NCBI GenBank assembly: GCA_022360955.1
Contig: JAKSBV010000203.1
Coordinates: 1-64,000, forward strand
Direction of reading: 5' to 3'
Source of the DNA: Bacillota bacterium
GTDB taxonomy: Bacteria; Bacillota; Clostridia; SK-Y3
Length of the DNA stretch: 64,000 nucleotides
A program made the position numbers and the translations under genes. This document shows positions 52,538 to 62,450 of the stretch, piece by piece. Numbering within the stretch: the first letter of the stretch is position 1; each line of letters starts with the position of its first letter. Under the pieces are notes generated by a model, which saw only the letters and a program-made list of their open reading frames with translations, was not told the origin of the DNA and searched no databases.

Positions 52538-53344
52538 GTGCTTAACAAAAGGATAATAAGTGCGGTAATTGGCATGGTGCTATTAATATTAATAGTGGTT
52601 TCAAGTAATATAGTGCTTAATATTAGTATTGCTATTATTGCTATTATTGCCTTATATGAGTTGTTTTCCGCTTTGAAAGTACAGAAAAATTTTCTACCGG
52701 CGTATTTAGGGTATTTTAGTGCTGTGGTTATTGCATTTAGCGACTATTTTCATCCGGGTTGGATGAGATTATTAGTATATGTCTATGTTGCATTATTACT
52801 TTTATTGATGTTGATCTACTATCAAAAAATAGATTTTAACCAAATAGCTGTTACCTTTTTTGCTGTTATATATATTTGTTATTTCATGGCACATATTATT
52901 TTTACAAGAGATTTGAATAATGGAAGTATTTTAATTTGGTTAATTTTTTTGGGAGCCTGGGCGACGGATACTTTTGCGTTTTTTGTGGGAAGCTTTTTAG
53001 GGAAAAAAAAGCTATTGCCTGACATAAGTCCCAAGAAAACCGTAGCAGGTGCATTGGGCGGCATCGTCGGTTGCGGGCTGTCTTTTTTGTTATATGGCTA
53101 TATTATTCATATTTTGGGGAATTATAGTGTTCACTATATCAATTTATTACTTTTAGGATTGTTGAGCTCCATTTTTTCTCAACTTGGGGATTTAGTGGCT
53201 TCTTGTATCAAAAGGCAGTATGGCGTGAAAGACTTTGGGACAATAATGCCCGGACATGGAGGGATATTGGATAGATTCGACAGTATTCTTTTTGTAGCGC
53301 CTGTAGTATATTATTTTGTTGTGCATTTTACGATAATTGTTTAG
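52538..53344 (+). CDS. cdsA: Phosphatidate cytidylyltransferase
   Basis: Makes CDP-diacylglycerol for phospholipid synthesis. The 268-residue membrane protein has about eight hydrophobic segments and the C-terminal signature KDFGTIMPGHGGILDRFDS. The central GAWATDTFAFFVGSFLGKKK is also typical. GTG start immediately after the uppS stop, with GGGGG inside uppS as ribosome site. Confidence 0.96.
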   Translation: MLNKRIISAVIGMVLLILIVVSSNIVLNISIAIIAIIALYELFSALKVQKNFLPAYLGYFSAVVIAFSDYFHPGWMRLLVYVYVALLLLLMLIYYQKIDFNQIAVTFFAVIYICYFMAHIIFTRDLNNGSILIWLIFLGAWATDTFAFFVGSFLGKKKLLPDISPKKTVAGALGGIVGCGLSFLLYGYIIHILGNYSVHYINLLLLGLLSSIFSQLGDLVASCIKRQYGVKDFGTIMPGHGGILDRFDSILFVAPVVYYFVVHFTIIV

Positions 53345-53444
53345 TTTGGAGCGGGGAGCGCAAGGTATAGTCTTGAAATATTTCGATACCATGCTAAATA
53401 GCCCACTTCAAACTTACTTAATATAAAGGGGAATCTAATTAAAT

Positions 53445-54617
53445 ATGGTCAGAAATATATCCATTTTGGGGTCAACCGGTTCGATAGGGACGCAAACATT
53501 AGATGTAGTAGATAGCATGGAGAATGTAAAAGTATGGGGGTTATCTACCAACACAAGCATTGATTTGCTAGAAAGACAAATAAGACAGTATAGACCTAAA
53601 ATAGCGGCTGTAATGGATGATCAATGCGCTAAAAAATTAAAACAAAAGGTAAACGATACCGACACAAAAGTGGTTGCCGGTATGGAGGGGCTTATAGCGG
53701 CTGCTACATTGCCGCAGGTTGAAATGGTGGTAACCTCAGTGGTTGGGATCGTTGGACTGGTGCCGACGCTAGAAGCGATAAAAGCCCGTAAACATATTGC
53801 ATTGGCCAATAAAGAAACCTTGGTTACGGCGGGTAATATCATTATGCAGCAGGCCCGAAATCACAATGTTTCCATTATTCCCGTTGACAGCGAACATTCG
53901 GCGATCTTTCAATGTTTGCAAGGAGATGATCAAGATGCAGTGCGTTCTGTTATTCTTACAGCTTCCGGAGGACCCTTCTTACATAAACGACCGGAAGAGT
54001 TAAAAGATGTAACGCCCCAACAGGCTTTAAAGCATCCGAACTGGGATATGGGACATAAAATCAGTATTGATTCCGCAACAATGATGAATAAAGGATTGGA
54101 GATTATTGAAGCCAAATGGCTTTTTAACATGGATATAGATCAAATACAGGTGGTGGTTCATCCTCAAAGCATTATACATTCAATGGTAGAATACATCGAT
54201 CATTCTATCATTGCACAATTAGGATTGCCGGACATGAGGATCCCGATACAATATGCACTTACCTATCCGAATAGGATTGCGTCCAATCATGAGAGGCTGG
54301 ATTTATGTAAAATAAATGAATTAACATTTATACGGCCCGATTTTGAGACCTTTACATGTCTGGCCCTTGCCTATGAGGCGATCAAAGAGGATGGAACAAT
54401 GCCTGCCGTGTTAAATGCGGCCAATGAAATTGCTGTTGATTTGTTTTTAAAAGGAAAAATCGGTTTTACAGAAATTGCAATGTTAATTGAGCAAACAATG
54501 AGGAAGCATAATAATATCAAAGACCCATCGTTAAAAGATATCTTGGAAAGCGATGTCTGGGCGAGGGAATATGTTAAGGATAGCTTGGAGTTCGGAGTTG
54601 GGAGTTTGGAGTTATAG
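53445..54617 (+). CDS. dxr: 1-deoxy-D-xylulose 5-phosphate reductoisomerase
   Basis: Second step of the MEP isoprenoid pathway (DXP to MEP, NADPH-dependent). The 390-residue protein shows the NADPH fold NISILGSTGSIGTQTLDVV, the metal site PVDSEHSAIFQCL, the flexible loop NWDMGHKISIDSATMMNKGLE and MRIPIQYALTYPNR. The last ten residues (SLEFGVGSLEL) are encoded by a heptamer array (54584-54611), so the natural C-terminus has probably been extended or replaced by repeat sequence. Confidence 0.97.
   Translation: MVRNISILGSTGSIGTQTLDVVDSMENVKVWGLSTNTSIDLLERQIRQYRPKIAAVMDDQCAKKLKQKVNDTDTKVVAGMEGLIAAATLPQVEMVVTSVVGIVGLVPTLEAIKARKHIALANKETLVTAGNIIMQQARNHNVSIIPVDSEHSAIFQCLQGDDQDAVRSVILTASGGPFLHKRPEELKDVTPQQALKHPNWDMGHKISIDSATMMNKGLEIIEAKWLFNMDIDQIQVVVHPQSIIHSMVEYIDHSIIAQLGLPDMRIPIQYALTYPNRIASNHERLDLCKINELTFIRPDFETFTCLALAYEAIKEDGTMPAVLNAANEIAVDLFLKGKIGFTEIAMLIEQTMRKHNNIKDPSLKDILESDVWAREYVKDSLEFGVGSLEL
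54584..54611 (+). repeat. Heptamer array forming the 3' end of dxr
   Basis: Units CTTGGAG, TTCGGAG, TTGGGAG, TTTGGAG, with the stop codon TAG only three bases beyond. All in frame with dxr. Confidence 0.75.
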
Positions 54618-54660
54618 ATAACGCACACTAGAACTAGAAATATAATAGTATGGATAAACC

Positions 54661-54688
54661 GGAGGTCAGAAGGCGGAGGTCGGAAAGT
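54661..54688 (+). repeat. Heptamer array in the dxr-rseP spacer
   Basis: Units GGAGGTC, AGAAGGC, GGAGGTC, GGAAAGT. The remaining 230 bases of this 303-bp spacer are AT-rich and show no gene; a TATAAT at 54641-54646 has no -35. Confidence 0.65.
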
Positions 54689-54920
54689 GACTAAACAGGG
54701 ACGGAGAGTAAAATAGCAATGAGCTGTGGTACAATACTGGGGACATTCTCAACCCTCAACTATTTTTCAGATTAGGAATACCTGTTGTTGGAGTACGATT
54801 ATATTTCCAGACTTACTGTTTATTGTATATAGAAAAGCAAAATGTAAAGCTAAATATATATTAACATGATAAGATTTTGTGTTTTTCCGAACTAACGCAT
54901 AGAAAGGTTTGGTGATTGTA

Positions 54921-55934
54921 ATGACGACAGTTATATCAGCCATTATTATTTTGGGTGTATTGATATTGTTCCACGAGTTAGGACATTTCTCTGTTGCAAA
55001 GCTGGTAGATGTAAAGGTTCATGAGTTTTCTATCGGCATGGGACCCCAACTATTCAAATTTGTCAAAGGAGAGACGTTGTATTCTTTAAGGGCATTACCC
55101 ATAGGGGGCTATGTTAAATTAGAAGGCGAAGATCAGGATTCCAATGATGCAAGAGCTTTTAGCAATAAACCCGTATGGGCAAGGATTGCAGTGCTTGCGG
55201 CCGGAGCAATCATGAATTTTATTTTAGGTTTTTTAATTTTTGTGATATTATTGGCGATAGAACCTGCTGTACCTCAGCCCGTTGTGGGTGAGCTGATGGA
55301 AGGTATGCCTGCACAGGAAGCGGGATTGCTGCAGGGGGACAGGATTGTGCAGCTTAACGAATATAAAGTGAATATTCAAAAGGATGTATCCTATTTTTTA
55401 AGTAAAAATAATGACCGGCCTATCGATATGATTGTGCTGCGAGACGGACAAAAGGTAAACGTAAAACTAACCCCTCAATTCAATGAAAAATATAATCGTT
55501 ACATGCTGGGGTATACGGCTAAGACCGTAAAAATGAATTTTTTTGGCTTGATGCGTACGGCTTATTATGAGACGGCCTTAATGACAAAAATGATTATTTT
55601 ATCCTTTGGTGAATTGTTTACCGGAAAGGATGGACTGGCTCAGGTATCAGGGCCTGTAGGGATTGTGGGCGCCATTGGCGGTGCGGCAAAGGCCGGGATT
55701 AGTCCCCTGTTGTTTTTAGCGGCATTGATCAGTATCAATCTGGGTATTTTTAATTTGCTTCCTATTCCGGCTTTAGATGGCAGCAGAATCATGTTTGTTG
55801 TGATCGAAGGGATTAGAAGAAAACCGATTAATCCTGAAAAAGAAGGTTTGGTGCATATGATAGGGCTTGGGATGCTTCTATTGTTGATGGTTATTGCGAC
55901 GTTTAACGATATTTCGAGAATATTGGGACAGTGA
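54921..55934 (+). CDS. rseP: Site-2 zinc metalloprotease RseP/RasP
   Basis: Intramembrane protease that cuts membrane-bound regulators after a first cleavage. The 337-residue protein has the zinc site HELGH (18-22) in the first membrane helix, a PDZ domain (about 110-190, MPAQEAGLLQGDRIVQLNEY) and the C-terminal NLGIFNLLPIPALDGSR with the third zinc ligand, typical of S2P. ATG 54921 follows GGTG by 6 nt; a TTG at 54909 is less likely. Sits between dxr and ispG, the common arrangement in Firmicutes. Confidence 0.96.
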   Translation: MTTVISAIIILGVLILFHELGHFSVAKLVDVKVHEFSIGMGPQLFKFVKGETLYSLRALPIGGYVKLEGEDQDSNDARAFSNKPVWARIAVLAAGAIMNFILGFLIFVILLAIEPAVPQPVVGELMEGMPAQEAGLLQGDRIVQLNEYKVNIQKDVSYFLSKNNDRPIDMIVLRDGQKVNVKLTPQFNEKYNRYMLGYTAKTVKMNFFGLMRTAYYETALMTKMIILSFGELFTGKDGLAQVSGPVGIVGAIGGAAKAGISPLLFLAALISINLGIFNLLPIPALDGSRIMFVVIEGIRRKPINPEKEGLVHMIGLGMLLLLMVIATFNDISRILGQ

Positions 55935-55940
55935 TATAGA

Positions 55941-55968
55941 GTTGGGTGTTTGGCGTTGGGAGTTGGGA
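55941..55968 (+). repeat. Heptamer array after rseP
   Basis: Units GTTGGGT, GTTTGGC, GTTGGGA, GTTGGGA, six bases after the rseP stop. Confidence 0.7.
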
Positions 55969-56000
55969 GTGAAAGCAAACAATATCAATAAGACATTGAA

Positions 56001-56051
56001 GCTGAGGGTTGAGAGCTGAGCATGTAAAGTCTCAACACTCAGCCCTCAGCC
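56001..56051 (+). repeat. Heptamer-armed hairpin between rseP and ispG
   Basis: Left arm GCTGAGG, GTTGAGA, GCTGAGC (56001-56021), 9-base loop, right arm CTCAACA, CTCAGCC, CTCAGCC (56031-56051). The arms pair over about 20 bases with few mismatches. No T-tract follows; the 103-bp element copy B starts ten bases later. Confidence 0.75.
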
Positions 56052-56060
56052 GATTATATT

Positions 56061-56163
56061 AAAGATAGCACACTGCAACCTAAAAATACATTTGGATCAA
56101 ACAACGAGGGTTCTGCGTTTTTTGTCCAAATATAGATTCGATTTTAAAGTGTGATATCTATAT
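56061..56163 (+). repeat. 103-bp palindromic element, copy B
   Basis: Outer stem GATAGCACACT (56064-56074) with AGTGTGATATC (56148-56158), inner stem ACATTTGGATCAAA with TTTTTTGTCCAAAT, loop around GAGGGTTCTG. It ends next to the ispG ribosome site (GAGGAG at 56165-56170), so it forms the leader of ispG. Confidence 0.85.
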
Positions 56164-56180
56164 TGAGGAGCAATTGCAGT

Positions 56181-57245
56181 ATGACGGGACAATTGATAAA
56201 ACGCAGGAAAACGAAGATGGTTAGAGTAGGCAATATTGAAATTGGCGGACAAGCTCCGATTGTGGTACAATCTATGACCAATACGGACACTAGGGATGTT
56301 GCGGCTACGGTGCGGCAAGTGATCGAGCTTGAACAGGCAGGCTGTGATGTGGTGCGCCTGGCTGTTCCCGATATGGAAGCTGCCCAGGCGATAGGCGACA
56401 TTAAAAAAGAAACGAATGTGCCGTTGGTAGCAGATATTCATTTTGATCATCGATTAGCCCTGGAATGTATCGCGAGAGGCATTGATAAGATACGGATTAA
56501 CCCCGGCAATATAGGGTCCGGAAGCAAGGTGAAAGAAGTTGCTGTGCAGGCAAAGCAGAGAAGGGTTCCGATTAGAATCGGGGTGAACAGCGGCTCGATT
56601 GAAAAGGATTTATTGGCCCAATACGGTTCTCCCACGGCAGAAGCAATGGTGGAGAGTGCTTTGCGGCATGTGGCCTTGCTCGAAGAACATGACTTTACGG
56701 ATATTGTAATCTCATTAAAGGCTTCTGACGTTCCGAGGACGGTAGAGGCTTATCGTTTAGCGGCTCAGAGGCTGGAGTACCCGTTGCATTTAGGGGTTAC
56801 GGAAGCAGGTACGTTGTGGTCGGGAACGATTAAATCGGCCATAGGTATTGGTTCATTATTGCTGGACGGCATTGGAGATACTATACGGGTATCCCTTACC
56901 GGTGATCCGGTGGAGGAAGCGAAGGTCGGTATACAGATATTGAAATCTTTAGGCCTGAGAAAGTCAGGGATTGAGTTGATTTCTTGTCCTACCTGCGGGC
57001 GGTGCCGCATTGATCTAATCGGCATTGCCAATAGGGTTGAACAAAGGTTGCAAAATTGTGGGAAAAATATCAAAGTTGCAGTGATGGGATGTGCGGTTAA
57101 TGGCCCCGGTGAAGCGCGGGAAGCGGATATTGGTATTGCCGGCGGCAATGGGGTCGGATTAATATTTAGAAAAGGGGAAATAATAAAGAAAGTACCGGAA
57201 GAACAGTTGGTAGACGAGTTGATAGATGAAATTGAAAGAAGTTAA
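56181..57245 (+). CDS. ispG: 4-hydroxy-3-methylbut-2-enyl diphosphate synthase
   Basis: Penultimate step of the MEP pathway, an iron-sulfur enzyme. The 354-residue protein begins with the TIM-barrel part ([27 protein letters not shown]) and ends with the cluster domain, with cysteines in SCPTCGRC and the [11 protein letters not shown] motif. ATG 56181 has GAGGAG upstream; longer in-frame starts lie in the repeat element. Confidence 0.97.
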   Translation: MTGQLIKRRKTKMVRVGNIEIGGQAPIVVQSMTNTDTRDVAATVRQVIELEQAGCDVVRLAVPDMEAAQAIGDIKKETNVPLVADIHFDHRLALECIARGIDKIRINPGNIGSGSKVKEVAVQAKQRRVPIRIGVNSGSIEKDLLAQYGSPTAEAMVESALRHVALLEEHDFTDIVISLKASDVPRTVEAYRLAAQRLEYPLHLGVTEAGTLWSGTIKSAIGIGSLLLDGIGDTIRVSLTGDPVEEAKVGIQILKSLGLRKSGIELISCPTCGRCRIDLIGIANRVEQRLQNCGKNIKVAVMGCAVNGPGEAREADIGIAGGNGVGLIFRKGEIIKKVPEEQLVDELIDEIERS

Positions 57246-57344
57246 TCCTTTGCAGTTGTGATATTGAACGCAAAGAAGACTTTTCCTGTTAACTTGCAAG
57301 GACTGTGAAGGGTAAATCGTGAACGGGAAAAGGACGGGAGATTA

Positions 57345-57983
57345 ATGCAAATCAGCGCAATTATTCCTGCATATAATGAAGCCCCGACCATTAAGAAGGT
57401 CATAGAGGTACTTTCTCAACTTGAAGAGATCCAAGAGACAATTGTCGTAAGTGACGGTTCGGAAGATCGAACGGCGCCGATTGCACGGCAGGCCGGTGCC
57501 AGAGTGATTGAGCTTATGAGGAATATTGGCAAAGGGGGCGCAATGAAAGTCGGGCTTGACCATTGCGGCGCCGATATTGTATTATTTCTGGATGCGGACC
57601 TTATCGGATTAACGCCGGAACATGTGCGGAATTTACTGCAGCCTGTTGTCAGCGGAGAAACGGATATGTCCATAGGGATATTTGACGGCGGTCGATTTAG
57701 TACCGATTTGGCACAAAAAATATCTCCTTTTTTGTCCGGGCAGAGAGCGGTTAAAAAAGCTGTATTACAGGACCTATGCAATATGGAAGTCGCAAAGTTC
57801 GGGATAGAGGTTGCCCTTACCGATTATGTGAGAAAGAACAATATACCCTATCAAAAAGTGAGGTTGCCGCAAATGACCCATGTGATGAAAGAAGAGAAGT
57901 TAGGGTGGAAAAAAGGTATACGGGCCAGATTAAAAATGTATTGGGAGATATTGCGCAGTTTGACGACAATCAAACTCGATTGA
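57345..57983 (+). CDS. Family 2 glycosyltransferase
   Basis: Predicted inverting glycosyltransferase of 212 residues with a GT-A fold: IIPAYNEAPTIKKV, VVSDGSEDRT, GKGGAMKVGL and the metal-binding FLDADLIG (DxD). It resembles small cytoplasmic glucosyl-3-phosphoglycerate-synthase-like or dolichol-phosphate-type GT2 enzymes, but no membrane helix is present and the acceptor is unknown. ATG 57345 has GACGGGAG upstream; 34 nt separate its stop from polC. Confidence 0.85.
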   Translation: MQISAIIPAYNEAPTIKKVIEVLSQLEEIQETIVVSDGSEDRTAPIARQAGARVIELMRNIGKGGAMKVGLDHCGADIVLFLDADLIGLTPEHVRNLLQPVVSGETDMSIGIFDGGRFSTDLAQKISPFLSGQRAVKKAVLQDLCNMEVAKFGIEVALTDYVRKNNIPYQKVRLPQMTHVMKEEKLGWKKGIRARLKMYWEILRSLTTIKLD

Positions 57984-58017
57984 GATAGAGGTGAACCGGT
58001 GAAAGGGGGGGATCCAT

Positions 58018-61000
58018 ATGGCTCAACACGCAGCCGATGCTTATAGTTTGACCAAATTGTTTCCTGATATTGAGATGGATCATGCGTTAAAAGAGGTATT
58101 GAGTCGGTCTAAGGTACTGAGTACCCGCATATATCGTAAAACGAGAACAATTGAGATTACCATCCAGGCAAATGCCTTGATATATAAAAGGAGTCTTGAC
58201 CGGATAAGAAAAAAAATCAAAGATAGATACGGATTGAAAAAGATGCTTTTAAACGTTCACTATGTGGATGTGCAAGACAACGATGATTATTTGCAGGATT
58301 ATTATGAGAGCATACGGTATTACCTCCGGAAAAGATTTCCCATATGCCGCAGTTTACTGGCCGAAAGTCTGTGTAAATACGAAAAGGAAAAAAACAAACT
58401 ATTGATCGAACTAAAATTCGGAGGGTCCCATTTGTTGAAACATTACAAATGTGATAAAACCATTGAGGTATTAATCAAAGAAGAGTTCGGAGAAAAGATA
58501 GATGTTGAATTTGTAGACCTGCATGTATTAAAAGAACAGAAGCATGAATACTTTAGTTTTAAAGAAAACGAAGAAAAAGCGATTATTTCAAAAGCGTTAG
58601 CGGAGACCCAACCAGAATATAAAGAGAGTTCCTCGTCATCCCATGGTCCGCCTGCGGACAAACAGGTTCCAAAGGCTTCGTCTATCCTATTGGGTAAGCC
58701 GATCAAAGGAGAAGTTACGGGGTTGTCACAGGTAAGCCCCGAATCCGGCCGTGTTGTTGTTGAAGGGGATGTATTTGCTGTTGATGTCAGAGAGATCAGA
58801 GGAAACAGATATATCGTTTCCTTGGATATTACCGATTATGTGAGCTCTATCACTGCTAAATTTTTTAGTGATAAAGAGAAATTTGCGCAGATGAAAGACA
58901 AAATGAAAAGCGGTATCCGCATAAAAATAAGAGGAGAAGCCCAATACGATAAATATGCGAGAGAGCTTGTCATTTTTGCTTATGACATTACCCAAGTTGC
59001 CAAACAGGAGAAAATGGATACGGCTGAGAAGAAGAGGGTAGAATTGCATCTGCATACGCAGATGAGTGCAATGGACGGCATATCGTCAGTCAAAGAGCTG
59101 GTTGGCAGAGCGGCCAAGTGGGGACATCGTGCCATTGCCATTACGGACCACGGTGTGGTACAAGCTTATCCTGAAGCCTATGAAGCGGGAAAGAAACACA
59201 ATATCAAAATTATATACGGTGTAGAATGCTATCTCGTGGACGATCATACGCCCATTGTCTACCATCCTGCAGAGATCCCGTTTGATGGGGATTTTGTAGT
59301 ATTTGACATTGAAACGACGGGATTAAATGCGCAAAGGGATAGAATCACCGAAATAGGGGCCGTAAAAGTAAGCAACGGAAGCATAGTGGACAGGTTCAAT
59401 ACTTTTGTGAATCCGGAAATCCCCATACCGCGCAAGATTACGGAGTTAACGGGTATCAGTGATGAAATGGTAAAGGATGCGCCTGCTATTCATGAGGTCA
59501 TCGGCCGGTTTTTACAGTTTAGTGAAAATTGTGTTTTGGTTGCACATAATGCCCCCTTTGATACGGGGTTTATTAAAATAAATGCGCGAAAGCTGGATAT
59601 TGATTTCAATTACTGTATTTTAGACACATTGGAACTGAGCAGGGGGTTGTTTCCCAAATTAAAGCGCCACAAACTGAATATCATTGCAAAACACCTTGAT
59701 ATCAAGCTGGAAAATCACCACAGAGCAGTTGATGATGCGGAAGCCACGGCAGAGATATTCATTAAGTGCATCAAACTTTTAAAAGAAAGAAATATAGAAA
59801 ATGTAAGTGAGATTAACAACGCTTTTTCCGGGGCGATTGATGTCAAAAAGATGCCGCCCTACCATGCTGTGATTCTTGTGAAGGATTATGTCGGCCTGCG
59901 GAATTTATATAAAATTATTTCCGAGTCCCATTTGAATTATTTTTATAAGAAACCCCGTGTCCCTAAAAGTCTATATATGCAGTATAAAGAAGGACTGATG
60001 ATTGGGTCCGGCTGTGAAGCAGGCGAACTCTACCGGGCTATTTTGCAGGGCAAGCCCTATGAAGAGGTTTTAAAAATTGTGCGCTTTTATGATTATTTGG
60101 AAATACAGCCGTTAAAAAACAACTATTTCTTAATTGAGAACGAAAGTGTTAAAAATGTTGAGCAATTGAAGGAAATTAACAGAGAGATTGTAAAATTGGG
60201 TGAGAAATATAAAAAGCCGGTGGTCGCCACCTGTGATGTGCATTTTCTTGACCCTTGCGATGAGGTGTTCAGAAGAATTCTAATGGCCGGGCAAGGTTTT
60301 AAGGATGCGGACCATCAAGCACCGTTATATCTGAGAACTACAGATGAGATGTTAGAGGAATTCAGTTATTTGGGCAAAGAAAAGGCCTGGGAAGTGGTCG
60401 TGGAGAGCACCAACGGTATTGCCGATATGATCGAACACGTACTGCCCATACCGGAAGAAACGTTTACCCCGGAAATTGAAGGAGCGGAAAGTGAGATAAA
60501 AACACTTTCAACCAATAAGGCTAAGAACATTTATGGTGCCCCGCTGCCTCCCATTGTGGAAGAAAGAATGAACAGAGAGTTAAATTCTATTATTAAGAAC
60601 GGCTTTTCGGTCATGTATATTATTGCGCAGAAACTGGTAACAAAGTCTTTGAGCGACGGGTATCTGGTTGGCTCCAGAGGTTCCGTAGGCTCTTCGTTCG
60701 TAGCCTTTTTGACGGATATAACGGAAGTCAATGCCCTGCCGCCCCACTACGTATGTGCACAATGCAAATATTCGGAGTTTGTTACAGACGGTTCGGTGGG
60801 GTCAGGAGCGGATATGCCCGATAAAAATTGTCCTAAATGCGGCCACAAGCTTGATAAGGACGGACATGATATTCCTTTTGAGACCTTTTTGGGGTTTGAC
60901 GGAGATAAGGAACCGGATATCGACCTTAACTTTTCAGGGGATTATCAACCGACTGCACATAAATATACGGAGGAATTATTTGGAGAGGGCCATGTATTTA

Positions 61001-62334
61001 GAGCGGGAACCATTGGTACGATAGCGGAAAAGACTGCCTATGGTTTTGTGAAAAAATACCTTGACGAAAGAGAAAAGGTTGTTCATAATGCGGAAATAAA
61101 TCGTTTGGTGAAAGGGTGTACCGGGGTAAAGCGTACAACGGGGCAACATCCCGGAGGTGTCATGATTGTACCGAGCAAAAATGAAATATATGAGTTTTGC
61201 CCTATCCAGCGCCCGGCGGATGATACGAGTTCCAATATCATTACGACCCACTTTGATTATCACTCGATCAGCGGTCGCTTGCTGAAGCTGGATATACTGG
61301 GCCACGACGACCCGACGGTTATTAGGATGCTGGAAGACCTTACAGGGGTCAATGCTCGGGAGATTCCCATTGATGACCCTGCCACCATGAGTATTTTTAC
61401 GACTACGGAGGCCCTGGGGATTAATCCGGAAGATATTGATAGTGAAGTTGGTAGCTTTGCCATTCCGGAATTCGGAACAAAGTTTGTACGTCAAATGTTG
61501 ATTGATACACAACCGGGAACTTTTGCAGAATTGGTTCGTATCAGCGGATTGTCCCACGGTACCGACGTCTGGTTAAACAATGCCCAGGAATTAGTAAGAA
61601 AGGGCACTGCAAAATTGTCGGAAGTCATATGTACGAGGGACGATATTATGGTGTACCTTATATACAAGGGCGTGCCCAAAAAGCATGCGTTTAAGATTAT
61701 GGAAAGCGTGCGAAAGGGAAAGGGGTTAATGGAAGAGGATGAGAAAGTGATGCGTGAGAAAAATGTACCCGATTGGTATATAGCATCGTGTAAAAAAATA
61801 AAGTATATGTTTCCCAAAGCCCACGCTGCGGCCTATGTGACCATGGCTTTCAGAATAGCCTATTTCAAAGTACACCATCCGGAAGCATTTTATATCGCTT
61901 ATTTTACGGTAAGAGCAGATGATTTTGACGCCCAGCTCATGACCCATGGGGTAGATCGGGTAAGAAACAAAATCAAAGATCTGGAATCAAAAGGGAATGA
62001 TATAACGACAAAAGAAAAAAATATTTTAACAATCCTGGAAGTGTGTAACGAAATGTATAGCCGAGGGATCAAATTCCTTCCTATAGATCTATATAAGTCC
62101 GATGCCTCTTATTTTATCAATACGGGCAAGGGGATTCTGCCGCCGCTGAATGCATTGCAGGGTGTAGGTACGGCAGCAGCCAAAAATATGGTGGAGGCCA
62201 GAAAGGACGGAGAGTTTCTTTCTATCGATGATTTGAGAATAAGAGCCAAAGTGAGCAAAACGGTGATTGAAATTTTACAGGAACACGGGTGTTTGGAGGG
62301 ACTGCCGGAGAGTAATCAGTTGAGTTTATTTTAG
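58018..62334 (+). CDS. polC: DNA polymerase III alpha subunit, Gram-positive type PolC
   Basis: Main replicative polymerase with built-in proofreading. The 1438-residue protein has, in order: N-terminal domains (about 1-220), an OB-fold (about 230-330), the split PHP domain beginning VELHLHTQMSAMDG (residue 341 on), the inserted DEDDh exonuclease (VVFDIETTGL at about 427; VAHNAPFDTGF; HRAVDDAEATAEIF), the rest of PHP, and the polymerase core with a zinc-binding insert (CAQC..CPKCGHK) and the catalytic PDIDLNFSGDYQ near 967. Length and order are standard. ATG 58018 follows AAAGGGGGGG. Confidence 0.98.
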   Translation: MAQHAADAYSLTKLFPDIEMDHALKEVLSRSKVLSTRIYRKTRTIEITIQANALIYKRSLDRIRKKIKDRYGLKKMLLNVHYVDVQDNDDYLQDYYESIRYYLRKRFPICRSLLAESLCKYEKEKNKLLIELKFGGSHLLKHYKCDKTIEVLIKEEFGEKIDVEFVDLHVLKEQKHEYFSFKENEEKAIISKALAETQPEYKESSSSSHGPPADKQVPKASSILLGKPIKGEVTGLSQVSPESGRVVVEGDVFAVDVREIRGNRYIVSLDITDYVSSITAKFFSDKEKFAQMKDKMKSGIRIKIRGEAQYDKYARELVIFAYDITQVAKQEKMDTAEKKRVELHLHTQMSAMDGISSVKELVGRAAKWGHRAIAITDHGVVQAYPEAYEAGKKHNIKIIYGVECYLVDDHTPIVYHPAEIPFDGDFVVFDIETTGLNAQRDRITEIGAVKVSNGSIVDRFNTFVNPEIPIPRKITELTGISDEMVKDAPAIHEVIGRFLQFSENCVLVAHNAPFDTGFIKINARKLDIDFNYCILDTLELSRGLFPKLKRHKLNIIAKHLDIKLENHHRAVDDAEATAEIFIKCIKLLKERNIENVSEINNAFSGAIDVKKMPPYHAVILVKDYVGLRNLYKIISESHLNYFYKKPRVPKSLYMQYKEGLMIGSGCEAGELYRAILQGKPYEEVLKIVRFYDYLEIQPLKNNYFLIENESVKNVEQLKEINREIVKLGEKYKKPVVATCDVHFLDPCDEVFRRILMAGQGFKDADHQAPLYLRTTDEMLEEFSYLGKEKAWEVVVESTNGIADMIEHVLPIPEETFTPEIEGAESEIKTLSTNKAKNIYGAPLPPIVEERMNRELNSIIKNGFSVMYIIAQKLVTKSLSDGYLVGSRGSVGSSFVAFLTDITEVNALPPHYVCAQCKYSEFVTDGSVGSGADMPDKNCPKCGHKLDKDGHDIPFETFLGFDGDKEPDIDLNFSGDYQPTAHKYTEELFGEGHVFRAGTIGTIAEKTAYGFVKKYLDEREKVVHNAEINRLVKGCTGVKRTTGQHPGGVMIVPSKNEIYEFCPIQRPADDTSSNIITTHFDYHSISGRLLKLDILGHDDPTVIRMLEDLTGVNAREIPIDDPATMSIFTTTEALGINPEDIDSEVGSFAIPEFGTKFVRQMLIDTQPGTFAELVRISGLSHGTDVWLNNAQELVRKGTAKLSEVICTRDDIMVYLIYKGVPKKHAFKIMESVRKGKGLMEEDEKVMREKNVPDWYIASCKKIKYMFPKAHAAAYVTMAFRIAYFKVHHPEAFYIAYFTVRADDFDAQLMTHGVDRVRNKIKDLESKGNDITTKEKNILTILEVCNEMYSRGIKFLPIDLYKSDASYFINTGKGILPPLNALQGVGTAAAKNMVEARKDGEFLSIDDLRIRAKVSKTVIEILQEHGCLEGLPESNQLSLF

Positions 62335-62353
62335 TTTTTTTTCAATTTTATTA

Positions 62354-62382
62354 TTGCTAAATTGATGATAAAGTGATATAAT
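62354..62382 (+). promoter_or_regulatory. Promoter of the rimP-nusA operon
   Basis: TTGCTA (62354-62359), 17-nt spacer, perfect TATAAT (62377-62382) with TGA just before it (extended -10). The start near 62389 gives a leader of about 210 nt that contains the hairpin at 62417-62450. Confidence 0.75.
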
Positions 62383-62416
62383 TTTCTATGGTTTAAATAG
62401 TTAATACATTCTGATC

Positions 62417-62450
62417 GCGAAAAGAGTGGGTACTTGTCCCACTCTTTCGC
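62417..62450 (+). terminator. GC-rich hairpin in the rimP-nusA leader
   Basis: GCGAAAAGAGTGGG (62417-62430) pairs with CCCACTCTTTCGC (62438-62450) with one bulged A and a 7-nt loop. The T-tract is weak. It lies after the promoter at 62354-62382, so it could attenuate rimP-nusA or catch read-through from polC. Nothing else is evident in the remaining 145 bases before rimP. Confidence 0.6.

Noticed and set aside
60976-61557. 193-codon minus-strand frame over polC
   Set aside because: Shadow of the conserved polymerase core.
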